In this document: piece by piece, positions 34,901 through 44,626 of the stretch | Position numbering within the stretch: the first letter of the stretch is position 1 | How the letters are laid out: every line of letters starts with the position of its first letter | NCBI GenBank assembly: GCA_900543395.1 | Contig: UQQT01000001.1 | Span: forward strand, 1 to 64,000 | Direction of reading: 5' to 3' | Source of the DNA: an uncultured Oscillospiraceae bacterium | Lineage (GTDB): Bacteria; Bacillota; Clostridia; Oscillospirales; Acutalibacteraceae | DNA: 64,000 nt | The notes under the pieces: generated by a model | What the model was told of the DNA's origin: nothing | Databases searched by the model: none | The model's input: only the letters and a program-made list of their open reading frames with translations | Made by a program: the position numbers and the translations under genes

Positions 34901-37900
34901 GAATCAAAGTGGTTTGAACGTTCTGTTATGCTGATAACTGCCGTTCTCGACGTATAATAACCGTTCTGTGCGTTACTGTTCGAAACAGAATCATAGACTA
35001 CTTTTATTTCGGGTGAAGTAACATCCATGTCGATGGAAATATTCTCCTGCGTATAGTTGCCGGCATTATCGGTCACTCCGACGTAAACTTTTACGTTACT
35101 TGAATTATTAAGCAAAGAGTCAACTATCAAAGCGCCGTTCCATTCTGACACAAGCTGATCTTTCGTCGGAACGTTACCGCTGAAGGTTGTAACTTTTTCC
35201 GACATATCGGAGTAATCGACAATTTTCAGCGTTCCGTTATTTGTATTTTCACCGGTTTCACGGGAATAATCGAACGAGAAAATCGTCTGTCTTTGAGTCT
35301 CTTTACCGTCGCTTGTTACCCAATATTCAACCTTTGAAATGCCGGAATACGGTTCTGCTTCTTTCGCGTTAACCGCAACTTTAATACCGTTTATCATTTT
35401 TCCGTTAAATTTATAATCCGAAACGTTGTTTAATCCGTAAATTCCGTTTTCGTTTGTCTTATCCGGAGTAAGAGTTATACTCGCTCCGACGTTATCTACG
35501 ATATATCCGTCCGTGCTTATATAAGAGTAATTTCCGGCAGCGTCAACAGATCTGACATAAACGACAAACTGTTCGTTTGCTTTGACCGAAAACTTTTCAT
35601 ACGCAGCAAATTTATTCTGAGCATAAAGTTCGTCAAGAGCTTTTGTATCAAGAGCAACCGGATCATTAGTCTTGTAGTATTCAACGAAGGAATTCGTTGT
35701 CGCGTCGGATGTTTCAACCGTAATATCCGCTTTAACATTATCATAAAGTCCAAACGTCAGAACACTTAAAAGCTTGTTCCAAACATGATTATTAACAGAA
35801 ACGGACGATACAGGAGCCTTAGTGTCAACAACAAAATCAAACGGAACCGCGCTATCTCCGGTATTAATTTTTGAGTTAACATTTTTCGATTTGCCCGCAT
35901 ATGAGAATTCAAAAGTATAATTTGCATCCGATTTAAAAGAAATCAATGCGGTATGCGTGGTTTTATCGGGATTTGCACCGTGTTTTTCATCGGTCCATCC
36001 GCTTATGTCGTACGCATTCTCAACATTGCGTCCCTTAACGTCCTTTGCGGTAATTACAATACCGGCGGAAGCTGCTGCAGGATCGAAATGAGAATCCCTG
36101 TCAGTGACAACGATCGTTGCCGTTCTCGGAGCGTTAAAATACTTTTCTCCTATAACGGCATTGTTATCAAAGGTTACGTCCACTAAGGGAGAATTGGTAT
36201 CAATATCAAGATTTATAGGATACTTTTCGGTATTGGTGTAAACGTTGCCCGCATTATCCGTAACGGTAACCGTTACGTTGACATTACAGCTGTTGTTTTT
36301 AGACGCGTCTACTATGATATCTCCGGACCACGAAGTGCGAAGATCCGATATTTGAGGAACAGCACCGTCTTTATGGATATCCTTTTCATTGACATCTTTT
36401 ACGTCAATCAAGCCGCCTCGATTTTCGTCGTTTCGAACATGTTTAAACGAGTAAAGCGTTCCTTCCTGAGTCGTAACGATCTCGCCGTCAATATCGGATG
36501 CAACGACATAAGATACGGAAGCAATACCGGACTTATAAAGATTCTCGCCCATAGCGTCAATATGAACTTTAACGCCTGTGACATCTCCGTACTTCTTTAC
36601 GTTATCTATACCGTATATTCCGTTTTCATTAGGCTGATCTACAGCTTTTACGATAACCCCGTTGGATTTTGCGGTATCGACAATATATCCGTCAGAATTA
36701 ATAACAGTAAAGTTACCTGCGCTGTCCGTAATCTTGACATATACGCTGAACATATCGTCATCACTTATCTCAAACGGCTCGTAAGAAACAAAACTGAGAG
36801 CGGAAATATCGACTTCTTTAAGTGGAACATCCGAACTATGTTTATAATATTCAACCGTTACGGGGCTTATGTCGTCTTCGCCCGAAGCTGATACTAAAGT
36901 TTTTTTATTGCTGAACAGTCCAAATGTAAGAATATCGGCAAAATCTGTCCACGTATTTTCGTTTATAGATACCGAGCCGGTAGGCTTCGTTTTATCTACG
37001 GTAAATGAAGACGGCGCCGCCGTACCGTCGGCATATACGATTTCTTTATTCGAATTTCCCGCGTCGTCTGTATATGTCGGAACAAACGAATATGCCGCGC
37101 TGCCGTCGAATACTACTTTAGCCGTAAATTTGTCTTCATTGGGATTAGAATTAGAAAGAACATCGTCATCCCATGAAATCGAATATAATTTCTGCGTTTC
37201 TTCTTCTGAAAGTTCACCCGACAATTTTGAAGACTTTATTGATTCTCTCAAGAATTCTGCCGCAGCTTCTTTATTGAAATGACTTCCTCTCTCCGTAATA
37301 ACAACCGTCGCGGTACGGGAGTCGGAAAAATACGAACCGTTTTGAGGCGCATTGCTGTCATATGAAACTTCAATCTCAGGCTGTGAAACGTCGATATCAA
37401 ACTTCTTGACTCCTGTTGAAACATTACCTGCGTTATCTGTTACAGTAACGGTAAGAGTAACAAAACATGCGTCGTTCTTCTCTGCGTCAATAACAACGTT
37501 CGTATTATATTCACGACAAAGATCTGATTTTTCACTGCCTCCATCAGGAGCACTGTATGTATAAAGCGTTCCTCTCTGAGTAACCGAGCCTGCGTCATTC
37601 TCGGCAAAGCTCTTCTTAACCTCGTATGTTATGCTCTTAATTCCGGAATAGATATCGTCGCCGTCGTTCGCTTCTTTTGCATTTATCGATACGTCTATAC
37701 CCTTAACGGTTTTTGATTCTCCGTTTTCCGTTACTGTGATATCTTTAAGATCGGCAAGAGAGTAAATACCGGATACAGGATCAACAGAAACGATTGATAC
37801 CGCCGCGCCGGAGTTTTCGACAATATGTCCGTCCGAACAATAATACGAATAGTTGCCGGCGTTATCCGTAAATCTCGCATAAACGACAAATTCGTCTTTT

Positions 37901-40900
37901 TCAACTGCGGAAGGTACAACATCGGTAAATTTGCCGTCGCCGTAAAGCGCGTTAAGTTCCTCACTTGACAGCGCTTTATCTGCGGAACTTTTATAATATG
38001 TTACCTTTACGGGGCTTAAATCGTCGTCAACCGACGCGATTACCGAAAATTCGGGTTTACTGTTAAACACCCCGAACGTTATTCTATTAAGAATGCTTCT
38101 CCATGAAAAACCATTTTCCTTTATTTCTCCGGTAGGCTTGACGCTGTCGATTGTAAAGTCAAACGGAGTTTCTGCGCCGGATACGGAAATTGACGCAAAA
38201 TTAAATTCATTTCCGGCTTTATTTTTATACGTAAAAGTCCATTTATATATACCGTCTTCAATGAATTCAAAAGAAATACTGTGAGAGTTTTTGTTGTCTC
38301 CGTCTGTCCATGTTCCGAATTTAACAATATTTCCGGAGTTTATCTCCGTCTCGGTAAGAGAAACCGAATTTCTTTCTATTTTTATCGCCGAGAATGCGGC
38401 GTCGGCGTCAAAAGCGGAATCGTTAACCGTTAACGTTGCTTTTCTGCCTGCCGAATACCAACCGTGTCCGGACTCGTCGACAGTTACGGGGACGCCGTCC
38501 ATATTGACTCCGGCGGTAATGGGATCCGTATTGATCTCGGCAATCGTAACATTACGTGTAAATTTATTTCCTGCATTATCTTCCGCAGTAACCGAAACAA
38601 CAATGTTTGTCGAATTGAATTTCGCTGCGTCAATAATAATCGAAAGATCCTTTTTCTCTTTAACGATTCTGCCGTTTTTCGCAGCAAAAAGCGTTCCGGA
38701 CTCCGACTCTTTCGAATCGGCTTTTATTTCATAAGTTACATGCTTAATACCCGAAAGTTCGTCTGTTACGCAAACGCCGGCTTTAATTCCCTTAATTTCT
38801 TTTCCTTCAACATTAAACGTTTCAAGGTCTCCGACTCCGTAGACTCCTGTGCCGGCAGAGGACGCTTTCAAATTTAAGCTGATATTGCTTGCCGTGACGT
38901 CATAAATTACGCCCTGAGAGCCGATATACGCAACATTGCCTGCATTATCGGCAATTCGGGCATATACCGCAAATTTCGACTCGTTATTAACGGTAACGCC
39001 GTAAACACCGTCGGTGCCGTCATCCGTAAATTTACCGGAATCATACAAACTGTTAAGCTCCGATTCCGCAAGAACGGTATCGGATTCCGAGATATAATAT
39101 GATACTTTCTGGAATCCGGAATTTATATCTTCGCCTTTGTTACCCCTGAGCGAGAATGAGATCTCGGAATTTGTAAAAAGACCGAACGTTATAGAGTCAA
39201 GGAGTTTACTCCATACGCCCCATGAAGAATTTGAAGAAACAAGTTCGCCGAAAGGTAATGTTTCATCAATTCCGAAATATTTTGTATTACTGCCTTTAAA
39301 ACTAACTGATTCTGCAGAGAGAGACGCTGAATTTACGTATTCATACGCGGCAATTTTATATTCTCCCTGCGATACGAACGTAACCACGGCAGTGTGTACG
39401 TCTCCGTTGTGCGTCCATTCCGAAAAACTTACGTCTTTTACGCTTGAATCTTCAAACTTAAATCCCGATTCGGCAGACAATCTGTTGAATGCGTCTGCTC
39501 TGTCGGTAATTTTAACGACCGCAGTTCTTTTAACGTTATACCAGACGGTACCCTCAGCAGCATACGGAGAAACATCATTTTCGTTATATTCAATTACAAC
39601 GGAGGGTTTTACCGTAAGAATATTAAGAACGACGCTCGATTCGTCCGAAACGTTGCCCGCAATATCGTACGCTCTAACGAAAACCGTAACGTTACTTCTG
39701 CTATACTCGCTTGAATTTACGGTTATATCAAGATCTCCGACTTTTTTTGCAAGTTCGCCCGCTTCGTCATTTAATTCATAAATAGAAACCCATTCGGACT
39801 CTTTATCGTCAGTTTTTATCTTGTATTCAATTTTTTTAATACCGGAATAATACTCTCCGGCGTCTTCCGCCGCAGCGACAAGTTTTACGTCCGTCGTATA
39901 AAAACCGTTTGTATCTTTGCAGTTTTTATCCGTATTTACAACAGCAACCGGTTTGCCGTTATCAATTGCAATAACGGGAGCAAAAACCGAGGAATCTGAC
40001 AATGTTACGGTATGCCAGCCGAAATCATATCTCAGTTCTATTTTGTCTATTTTCTTTGAGGACTCTATATCTGCAATTTGAGTATTGTATCCGCCTAAAA
40101 CGCTTCCGTCCTCGCAAATAATACGAATACCCTGCTTCTCCGTTGAAAAACGAACCGACTCGCCTTTTTTGAACACATAAACGGAACCGTCACGTCTTAC
40201 GGCGTCACCGTAATTCCAAACAATATTTCCGTCGGCAAACACGGACTCCGATTCTGCTATGGAAATTTCTATTTTTTTATTCTCTTTAATATCCGGAATA
40301 ACCAGAACGACAGCAGAACCGTCAGATTCGGTAAGGGAAGCTGTCATATCAATATCGTTTACAAGAACTTTACTTATCTTATAATTTGACTTGCACGTTA
40401 TTTCGAGCGTTGCGTCTTCGTGAATATTAACACGGCTGCCGGAAAGAGATACACTTGCGTTTGAAGGAATATTACATTCGATTTTATAAACCAAAGGAGC
40501 AAACGTTATTTCCACCGTATAATCCTTGTTTGCAATACCGGTCCATTCGTAAGGATGCGACGAATTAAACTCATTTGTGTCATACTTTGTGATGCTATCG
40601 TCAATTTTAACTTCGCTTACGCGATACTCGGATTTAGGCGTCGCTTTTAACGTAACTTTATCTCCGGAAACCGCATAAATAGTACCGCCCTTGCACTCGG
40701 GGGATGCTTCAATCGTACCGCTTTCACTGTCGTAGCTAACTATAATCGTATATAATTTAACAAATTTAACGTCGATTGAAATATCTTCATCCTTGGCCGT
40801 TATTTCGGTTCTAAAAGTTTCGAAATTACCGTTCAGGTTCTGCTGGATTCCGTTTACCGAAACAGAAGAAATCTGCCATCCCGCGTCGGGGACTGCGGAA

Positions 40901-41871
40901 ACATTTATTTTATCCCCCTCAATAACGTTAAAACTTTTTGACGACTCATTTCCCGAAAGGGATACTTCGCCTACCGTGACAGTACCGCCGTCGTTCTTTG
41001 TTATATTGATTGCATCGGATGCATAAACGTGAAAAGCAGCGTCGGCACTGCAAAGAACGCTGCCTTTGTTTTCGCCGGAAGCGTATTTCATAGAAGCGGT
41101 AAAACTGTAATTGCCGGGCATTTTAAATTTAACCCTAAATAAACTTTCTGCGTCGGACATAGGAAATCCCTCGGACGGCCCGAATTCTCCGTTTAAAGGC
41201 ATCCATGCTCCGGTCTTCGTCTCATAATATTCAAGCGACTCTATTGCGTCGGGATCGTTAAAATTCGACGAGCCGATAACCATAACGCCTTTGTCGGAAT
41301 TTGCCGTAGTTTTAAACTTAAACTCGGTATAACGCCCCTGAACAAATTTAAGGTCCTCTATATTTGTCGTAAGAGAAGCACGTTTGGTCTGATTTGCGGA
41401 CGCAGTTACGGAAATCTCTTCTGCCGAACAAAGTATCTTCCCCGTGGAAACTTCTTTAATCGACGCCGCAAACTTATATGTATCCGCATTTTCGAACGTA
41501 ACTCTGAATTTACTGACAGAACCGTCCGTCAGAGGGAATCCTCCCGCAGGACCGAAATCGCCGTCAAGCGGATACCAATTTCCGTCATTTTCAAGATATT
41601 CGAGTTTATACTTTGCGCCGTTGTCATTTAAGAAATCAAACGTGCCGACAACATATTTTCCCTCATCGTCGGCTGACGCATTCGTTGTAAATGTAAATTC
41701 TTCGGACTGACCGACCGTAAAAGATTTTCCCGCAATATCAGTCGTCAAAGAGGTTTTTTTGCCGTCGGAATTTTCCGCAAAAGCCGATATCGGGAGAACA
41801 CCGATGATCATTAACACAGCAAGAAAAACCGAAAGAATCTTATCTCTGCGACGAATTTTCAGTTCACTCAT
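31993..41871 (-). CDS. Giant 3,292-residue repeat-built surface protein in the T7SS operon
   Basis: Signal peptide at the start (IRRRDKILSVFLAVLMIIG ... AFA, ~1-31), then a duplicated ~125-residue module (SLTTDIAGKSFTVG and SLTTNIEDLKFVQG), a Bacterial-repeat-like region (~280-560), and a long array: five copies of a ~380-residue unit marked by LTFGLF-type motifs near residues 894, 1264, 1646, 2038 and 2435. Each unit holds a TDNAGN strand and a YDNN ... YFxxxRTATVxITER strand (seven variants in all). Ig-like folds are likely. It ends with one transmembrane helix (~3258-3282) and a KKKKKK tail; no LPXTG. AAGGAG precedes the start, which overlaps the upstream gene. Probably an extracellular stalk or adhesin linked to the secretion machine; inference. 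Confidence 0.75.
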   Translation of the reverse strand: MSELKIRRRDKILSVFLAVLMIIGVLPISAFAENSDGKKTSLTTDIAGKSFTVGQSEEFTFTTNASADDEGKYVVGTFDFLNDNGAKYKLEYLENDGNWYPLDGDFGPAGGFPLTDGSVSKFRVTFENADTYKFAASIKEVSTGKILCSAEEISVTASANQTKRASLTTNIEDLKFVQGRYTEFKFKTTANSDKGVMVIGSSNFNDPDAIESLEYYETKTGAWMPLNGEFGPSEGFPMSDAESLFRVKFKMPGNYSFTASMKYASGENKGSVLCSADAAFHVYASDAINITKNDGGTVTVGEVSLSGNESSKSFNVIEGDKINVSAVPDAGWQISSVSVNGIQQNLNGNFETFRTEITAKDEDISIDVKFVKLYTIIVSYDSESGTIEASPECKGGTIYAVSGDKVTLKATPKSEYRVSEVKIDDSITKYDTNEFNSSHPYEWTGIANKDYTVEITFAPLVYKIECNIPSNASVSLSGSRVNIHEDATLEITCKSNYKISKVLVNDIDMTASLTESDGSAVVLVIPDIKENKKIEISIAESESVFADGNIVWNYGDAVRRDGSVYVFKKGESVRFSTEKQGIRIICEDGSVLGGYNTQIADIESSKKIDKIELRYDFGWHTVTLSDSSVFAPVIAIDNGKPVAVVNTDKNCKDTNGFYTTDVKLVAAAEDAGEYYSGIKKIEYKIKTDDKESEWVSIYELNDEAGELAKKVGDLDITVNSSEYSRSNVTVFVRAYDIAGNVSDESSVVLNILTVKPSVVIEYNENDVSPYAAEGTVWYNVKRTAVVKITDRADAFNRLSAESGFKFEDSSVKDVSFSEWTHNGDVHTAVVTFVSQGEYKIAAYEYVNSASLSAESVSFKGSNTKYFGIDETLPFGELVSSNSSWGVWSKLLDSITFGLFTNSEISFSLRGNKGEDINSGFQKVSYYISESDTVLAESELNSLYDSGKFTDDGTDGVYGVTVNNESKFAVYARIADNAGNVAYIGSQGVIYDVTASNISLNLKASSAGTGVYGVGDLETFNVEGKEIKGIKAGVCVTDELSGIKHVTYEIKADSKESESGTLFAAKNGRIVKEKKDLSIIIDAAKFNSTNIVVSVTAEDNAGNKFTRNVTIAEINTDPITAGVNMDGVPVTVDESGHGWYSAGRKATLTVNDSAFDADAAFSAIKIERNSVSLTETEINSGNIVKFGTWTDGDNKNSHSISFEFIEDGIYKWTFTYKNKAGNEFNFASISVSGAETPFDFTIDSVKPTGEIKENGFSWRSILNRITFGVFNSKPEFSVIASVDDDLSPVKVTYYKSSADKALSSEELNALYGDGKFTDVVPSAVEKDEFVVYARFTDNAGNYSYYCSDGHIVENSGAAVSIVSVDPVSGIYSLADLKDITVTENGESKTVKGIDVSINAKEANDGDDIYSGIKSITYEVKKSFAENDAGSVTQRGTLYTYSAPDGGSEKSDLCREYNTNVVIDAEKNDACFVTLTVTVTDNAGNVSTGVKKFDIDVSQPEIEVSYDSNAPQNGSYFSDSRTATVVITERGSHFNKEAAAEFLRESIKSSKLSGELSEEETQKLYSISWDDDVLSNSNPNEDKFTAKVVFDGSAAYSFVPTYTDDAGNSNKEIVYADGTAAPSSFTVDKTKPTGSVSINENTWTDFADILTFGLFSNKKTLVSASGEDDISPVTVEYYKHSSDVPLKEVDISALSFVSYEPFEISDDDMFSVYVKITDSAGNFTVINSDGYIVDTAKSNGVIVKAVDQPNENGIYGIDNVKKYGDVTGVKVHIDAMGENLYKSGIASVSYVVASDIDGEIVTTQEGTLYSFKHVRNDENRGGLIDVKDVNEKDIHKDGAVPQISDLRTSWSGDIIVDASKNNSCNVNVTVTVTDNAGNVYTNTEKYPINLDIDTNSPLVDVTFDNNAVIGEKYFNAPRTATIVVTDRDSHFDPAAASAGIVITAKDVKGRNVENAYDISGWTDEKHGANPDKTTHTALISFKSDANYTFEFSYAGKSKNVNSKINTGDSAVPFDFVVDTKAPVSSVSVNNHVWNKLLSVLTFGLYDNVKADITVETSDATTNSFVEYYKTNDPVALDTKALDELYAQNKFAAYEKFSVKANEQFVVYVRSVDAAGNYSYISTDGYIVDNVGASITLTPDKTNENGIYGLNNVSDYKFNGKMINGIKVAVNAKEAEPYSGISKVEYWVTSDGKETQRQTIFSFDYSRETGENTNNGTLKIVDYSDMSEKVTTFSGNVPTKDQLVSEWNGALIVDSLLNNSSNVKVYVGVTDNAGNYTQENISIDMDVTSPEIKVVYDSVSNSNAQNGYYTSRTAVISITERSNHFDSSAASDGISITAVDSKGNAVDSAYSLSAWTTAEGEFADTAVHTATLKYAADANYTFNISYSDKAGNINTPVDYSDAENVNKFTVDSTAPEGTVTAVSAEGRTESWSSVVDSLTFGFWSNSKISVASSADDATSPIASVEFYMNSSVNANDNTEVLSIAELDKIETWQTFNSFDVTENKQFAVYLKITDCAGNYTYVSTNGLIVDDEHPIEESVAPEITVSPVQPVNGIYNGDVKVSVRVVDPIVGGTYSGLKDVSYKIFDRDSDKPDVPTQEGNLFTFNTENPKQSDLRQIFEGEITVEASKNNSNNIQVVVYATDNSLNSVDNSQKESKEYTVVKIDTTAPAIDISYDNNNADSGNYFKSDRTASVTITERNFDSNGVRILITNSDGTIPSVIGWKNTEGTGNKDNSKHTATITYSADGDYRFVISYTDLAGNNAGKAKFAQGTVAPDSFTIDKTSPKVSVSYDNNSAANEKYFNSKRTATVTVVEHNFSESRVDFKQTASVSSNEISVPSAMWTNHSGDVHTAVISYNADGDYTFDVSVKDLAGNESPEADYGNSVAAKSFTVDTKIDNPVIGGVDDSKAYNDAVVPTVSFSDVNFDNYDIKLTRTRFGDKNADVTAQFLKGFSRSASGISGAFDTFEKVSENDGIYTLTLSVTDLAGNKSSASKTFTVNRFGSVYEYDDYLISLIKDGGSFVTKKDGADSAITKDLVIAEYNASRIASGSLMILITRNGEPIDVKYTSVPDASDNVLIDGSGWFRYVYTISKDNFTQDGVYRITISSKDDNDNSSTSVPENSIDANGNGVKDSIMFTVDTTKPEIRNVSFDPQVKFHDEYASVNAQSVSVNYSIVDVGGLAYVEVFINGESQGKITEFTDSVNSYENSFVVNESGDRQSIRITAVDFAGNVTDTSSEDFNPGDSYEFRGNLLVSTNGFIRWYEDKAMFYGSIGAAVGVLVVCWLIVIISKKKKKKS

Positions 41872-42370
41872 CTTTCTTCGCTCCTTGTTTTTTTAAAAAT
41901 TTCCGCGCGTTGGCGTAATATCTGTAATTTCTTCCGTTAAGTATGCAGTGCATATTAAGCGAGAAGAACATTATTGCCGTAACGAACATAACGATAATAT
42001 TATTTTTCACCTTTAAAACAGACAAAACTGCCACGGCAATTGCAGTAACGATAAATATCGAATCGGCAGCCGCCGCAAGTCGGTTTGAAAAAAATGTAAT
42101 CGCGCCGACTCCGGTTTTTTTCAACGGCTCTCCGCCGGCGTCCACTCGCTTTTTTTCAATTTTCTTTCTGTCGCAGGATGACGCAAAAACAAATATAATC
42201 TCAAGAATAAATCCTGACCAAAAAACAGCTGCTGCCACATAAGCAAACGCTTTTTGAATACCCTGACCGTTAATATCCGCAAAAGGAATAAGAAAAAGCG
42301 ACACTGACGATAAAAAAGACCCTACAAACGACAAACGAACCAGCAAAACATATTTTTTCAGCGATTTCAT
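41864..42370 (-). CDS. Four-pass membrane protein, T7SS operon
   Basis: A 168-residue protein with four hydrophobic segments (~8-30, ~40-62, ~98-118, ~122-142) and a Lys/Arg-rich loop (DRKKIEKKRVD) between the second and third. No family recognised. The ATG at 42370 overlaps the preceding stop (TGATG) and AGGTGA lies upstream. It and its neighbour may fill roles taken elsewhere by EssA/EsaA, but no similarity to them is visible. Confidence 0.55.
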   Translation of the reverse strand: MKSLKKYVLLVRLSFVGSFLSSVSLFLIPFADINGQGIQKAFAYVAAAVFWSGFILEIIFVFASSCDRKKIEKKRVDAGGEPLKKTGVGAITFFSNRLAAAADSIFIVTAIAVAVLSVLKVKNNIIVMFVTAIMFFSLNMHCILNGRNYRYYANARKFLKKQGAKKDE

Positions 42371-42933
42371 CAAATCACCTCGTCCGTATGAATCATCATT
42401 ATATTTTCAATCAATACAAGCTGTTTCTTTCGAGATTCGGGAACTCTTGACGATTCCTGAGGGTATTCCTCAGCGTCAAGCGGCGAAGCGGCAAGAAGCT
42501 CGGTAGGCTCGCTGAATGATGTCACATTCGGATTGTACAGCAGTCCCGTTTCCGGAACATTCGACGATTTTGAGTTATTTTCGGGAACACTCTGCTTAAA
42601 TTCGGCTCTCGCAGTACCGTCATTTTTGTTCTGCGCCGCCGAAACTGCTTTTTTATCTTTTTTCGCAGCAGTGTTCTCCAAAACTCGCTCTTGCTTCATC
42701 GTTGCCGTTAGTTTTCCGCGTTCCGCATTTATTTTGTCGGTTTTATATCCTTTTGCACCGGATTTTTCATTTGAGGCACGCATGTTTTTTATCGAACGTC
42801 TTGCCGTCCGTCCGCTCAAATCCCCGATTACCGACGGGATATTTAAAGAAAAAAACAATACGATAGCAACCGCGAGACAAACTCCCGCAACAATAAACAA
42901 AACCGTTGATATTACAGATAAATTATCAGCCAT
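42370..42933 (-). CDS. Single-pass protein with T-x-L-L motifs, T7SS operon
   Basis: A 187-residue protein: one transmembrane helix (~8-30), then a basic, disordered-looking cytoplasmic region rich in Lys, Ala and Asn, containing PETGLLYN (~127) and EPTELLAA (~142), and a C-terminal helix with KKQLVLIENIMM. The two motifs match the EDTGLL repeats of the FHA protein at 45415 and APTELL of the zinc-ribbon protein. They are plausible substrates of the adjacent kinase and ligands for the FHA domains. Start overlaps the kinase stop by 8 bp. Confidence 0.6.
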   Translation of the reverse strand: MADNLSVISTVLFIVAGVCLAVAIVLFFSLNIPSVIGDLSGRTARRSIKNMRASNEKSGAKGYKTDKINAERGKLTATMKQERVLENTAAKKDKKAVSAAQNKNDGTARAEFKQSVPENNSKSSNVPETGLLYNPNVTSFSEPTELLAASPLDAEEYPQESSRVPESRKKQLVLIENIMMIHTDEVI

Positions 42934-44614
42934 TGTCTTCGCCTCCGCTCCTCGCTTTTACGCTCGCCTGCTGCCATTTTGCCGCTTCGGCGTATTCGTT
43001 ATCTATATTTTGCGAAAAAGCGTCTTTTTCATTTCGCATCTCGGTCTGCAAACGCTGAACCTCAGGAAGCGAAGATGTTAAACTCTGCGCTTTCATATAA
43101 ACGGATTCAGACAGATTCTTTATATCGTTTTCATCATATCCGACACCCGCAAGATATTTTGCCTGATCGTTTATAAACAGATACGCAACATAATATAACG
43201 AGATTTTATCGAAATTCGCCTCTTGATCGTTTGCTTTCGATACTTCGTCCACAGCATTTTTCATTTCCGTGATTATACTTTCATAATCCGACTTCTGATG
43301 TTCTGACGTTTTGCTTTGATTCGTCATAAAACTGCATATCGAATAATAGCATTCGGCTATTGCTTTTTTCTCGTATTCGGTATCGTTTTCTACCGCTTTC
43401 TGGAATGAAGCCTTCGCGTAAACGGCGCGCGATTTAAAGTCTCCGGAAAATTCGGAAAAATAAAGTTTTCCCATATCATAATACATATCCGCGATTTTGG
43501 GATCAGTTATATCCAACTCCGAAGAATTGGCTTCTATAAGATTTCCGATTTTTTTAATATTTTCATCGCTTGCGTCGTCACTTGAATTTTTATAATAATC
43601 TATGACCTTATCATACGCGTCCACTCTGTCGGGATAAATATTTATAGCTTCGTAATAACTTTCAACGGCAGATCCGCTTATAAGTTTGTCGTAATCGCGA
43701 TTGTTTATTGCTCGGGCGGACAGGTTTGAGATAAGTCCCGCCGCGGCAGTTATTATTGACAACGAAGCGAATGCAACAAAAGAAAACAGTTTTCTTTTTT
43801 GTTTTTTCTTATATCCGCGGGTTATTAAATCCGGATGTTCCAAATCGTACAAAAGATCCGCGGTGCTTTGATATCTGTTTTCCGCAGCAGGCTCTACGCA
43901 CTTATCTACGATAGCCTCAATTCCCTCGGATAGTTCCGGATTCCATTGTCTTACGGACGCGTAAGCTTCGCCGGAACGCGGATCAATTCCCGTGAGCAGA
44001 TGATGCATGGTCATACCCAACGCAAAGATATCGGATCGAGGATCGGTCTGCCCGCTGTACTGTTCGGGAGGAGCATATCCTTTTGTTCCCAAAACCGTAG
44101 TATCCGCAAGATTCTGTTCCTTATATTCCCTTGCGATACCGAAATCTATTATTTTTATATTACCCTCCGGTTTGAGCATAACGTTTGCGGGCTTCATATC
44201 TCTGTAAATAATCGGAGGCTTTTGCGAGTGAAGATAACCCAACGCGTCGCATAGCTGTTTTGCCCAAACGATAACCTTGTCCTCGGGAAGCGCGCCGTGT
44301 TCGTTTATAATCTTATCAAGCGACTCACCCTCAATATAATCCATTACAATATAAATGGTAATACCGTTATCGATTATATCAACTATTCTCGGCAAAGCAG
44401 GATGGTCAAGTCTTTTCATCATGTTGGCCTCGGCAAGCAGACTGTTTACAACAATCTCGTCATTCTTTCCGTTGCCTTTTTTTCTTATCTCCTTAACCGC
44501 CCATTGCTTATTCAGATGCTTATCCATAGCGAGATAAACTATTGACATTCCGCCGCGGCCGATTTCCTTTAAAATCTCGTACTTATCGTCAATCACCGTT
44601 CCGATTGCCGTCAT
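42926..44614 (-). CDS. Transmembrane Ser/Thr protein kinase with helical outer domain
   Basis: A 562-residue kinase. Catalytic domain ~12-265: GRGGMSIVYLA, VKEIRKK lysine, IYRDMKPANVM loop (Tyr in place of the HRD His), DFGIARE, activation loop LADTTVLGTKGYAPPEQY. All catalytic residues are present. One transmembrane helix (~275-300) follows a KKKQKRK patch, then a ~260-residue helical, TPR-like extracytoplasmic part instead of PASTA repeats. Kinase, one membrane helix, helical outer domain is also the layout of the T7SS core protein EssB/YukC, whose kinase fold is inactive. It lies 12 bp after the phosphatase gene; GAGGGGG precedes the ATG. Confidence 0.9.
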   Translation of the reverse strand: MTAIGTVIDDKYEILKEIGRGGMSIVYLAMDKHLNKQWAVKEIRKKGNGKNDEIVVNSLLAEANMMKRLDHPALPRIVDIIDNGITIYIVMDYIEGESLDKIINEHGALPEDKVIVWAKQLCDALGYLHSQKPPIIYRDMKPANVMLKPEGNIKIIDFGIAREYKEQNLADTTVLGTKGYAPPEQYSGQTDPRSDIFALGMTMHHLLTGIDPRSGEAYASVRQWNPELSEGIEAIVDKCVEPAAENRYQSTADLLYDLEHPDLITRGYKKKQKRKLFSFVAFASLSIITAAAGLISNLSARAINNRDYDKLISGSAVESYYEAINIYPDRVDAYDKVIDYYKNSSDDASDENIKKIGNLIEANSSELDITDPKIADMYYDMGKLYFSEFSGDFKSRAVYAKASFQKAVENDTEYEKKAIAECYYSICSFMTNQSKTSEHQKSDYESIITEMKNAVDEVSKANDQEANFDKISLYYVAYLFINDQAKYLAGVGYDENDIKNLSESVYMKAQSLTSSLPEVQRLQTEMRNEKDAFSQNIDNEYAEAAKWQQASVKARSGGEDNG

Positions 44615-44626
44615 CGTTTATCCCCC

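Noticed and set aside
33900..39700. CRISPR- or satellite-like repetition in the centre of the window
   Set aside because: The repetition is diverged ~380-codon protein units in one open frame, not short identical repeats with unique spacers.
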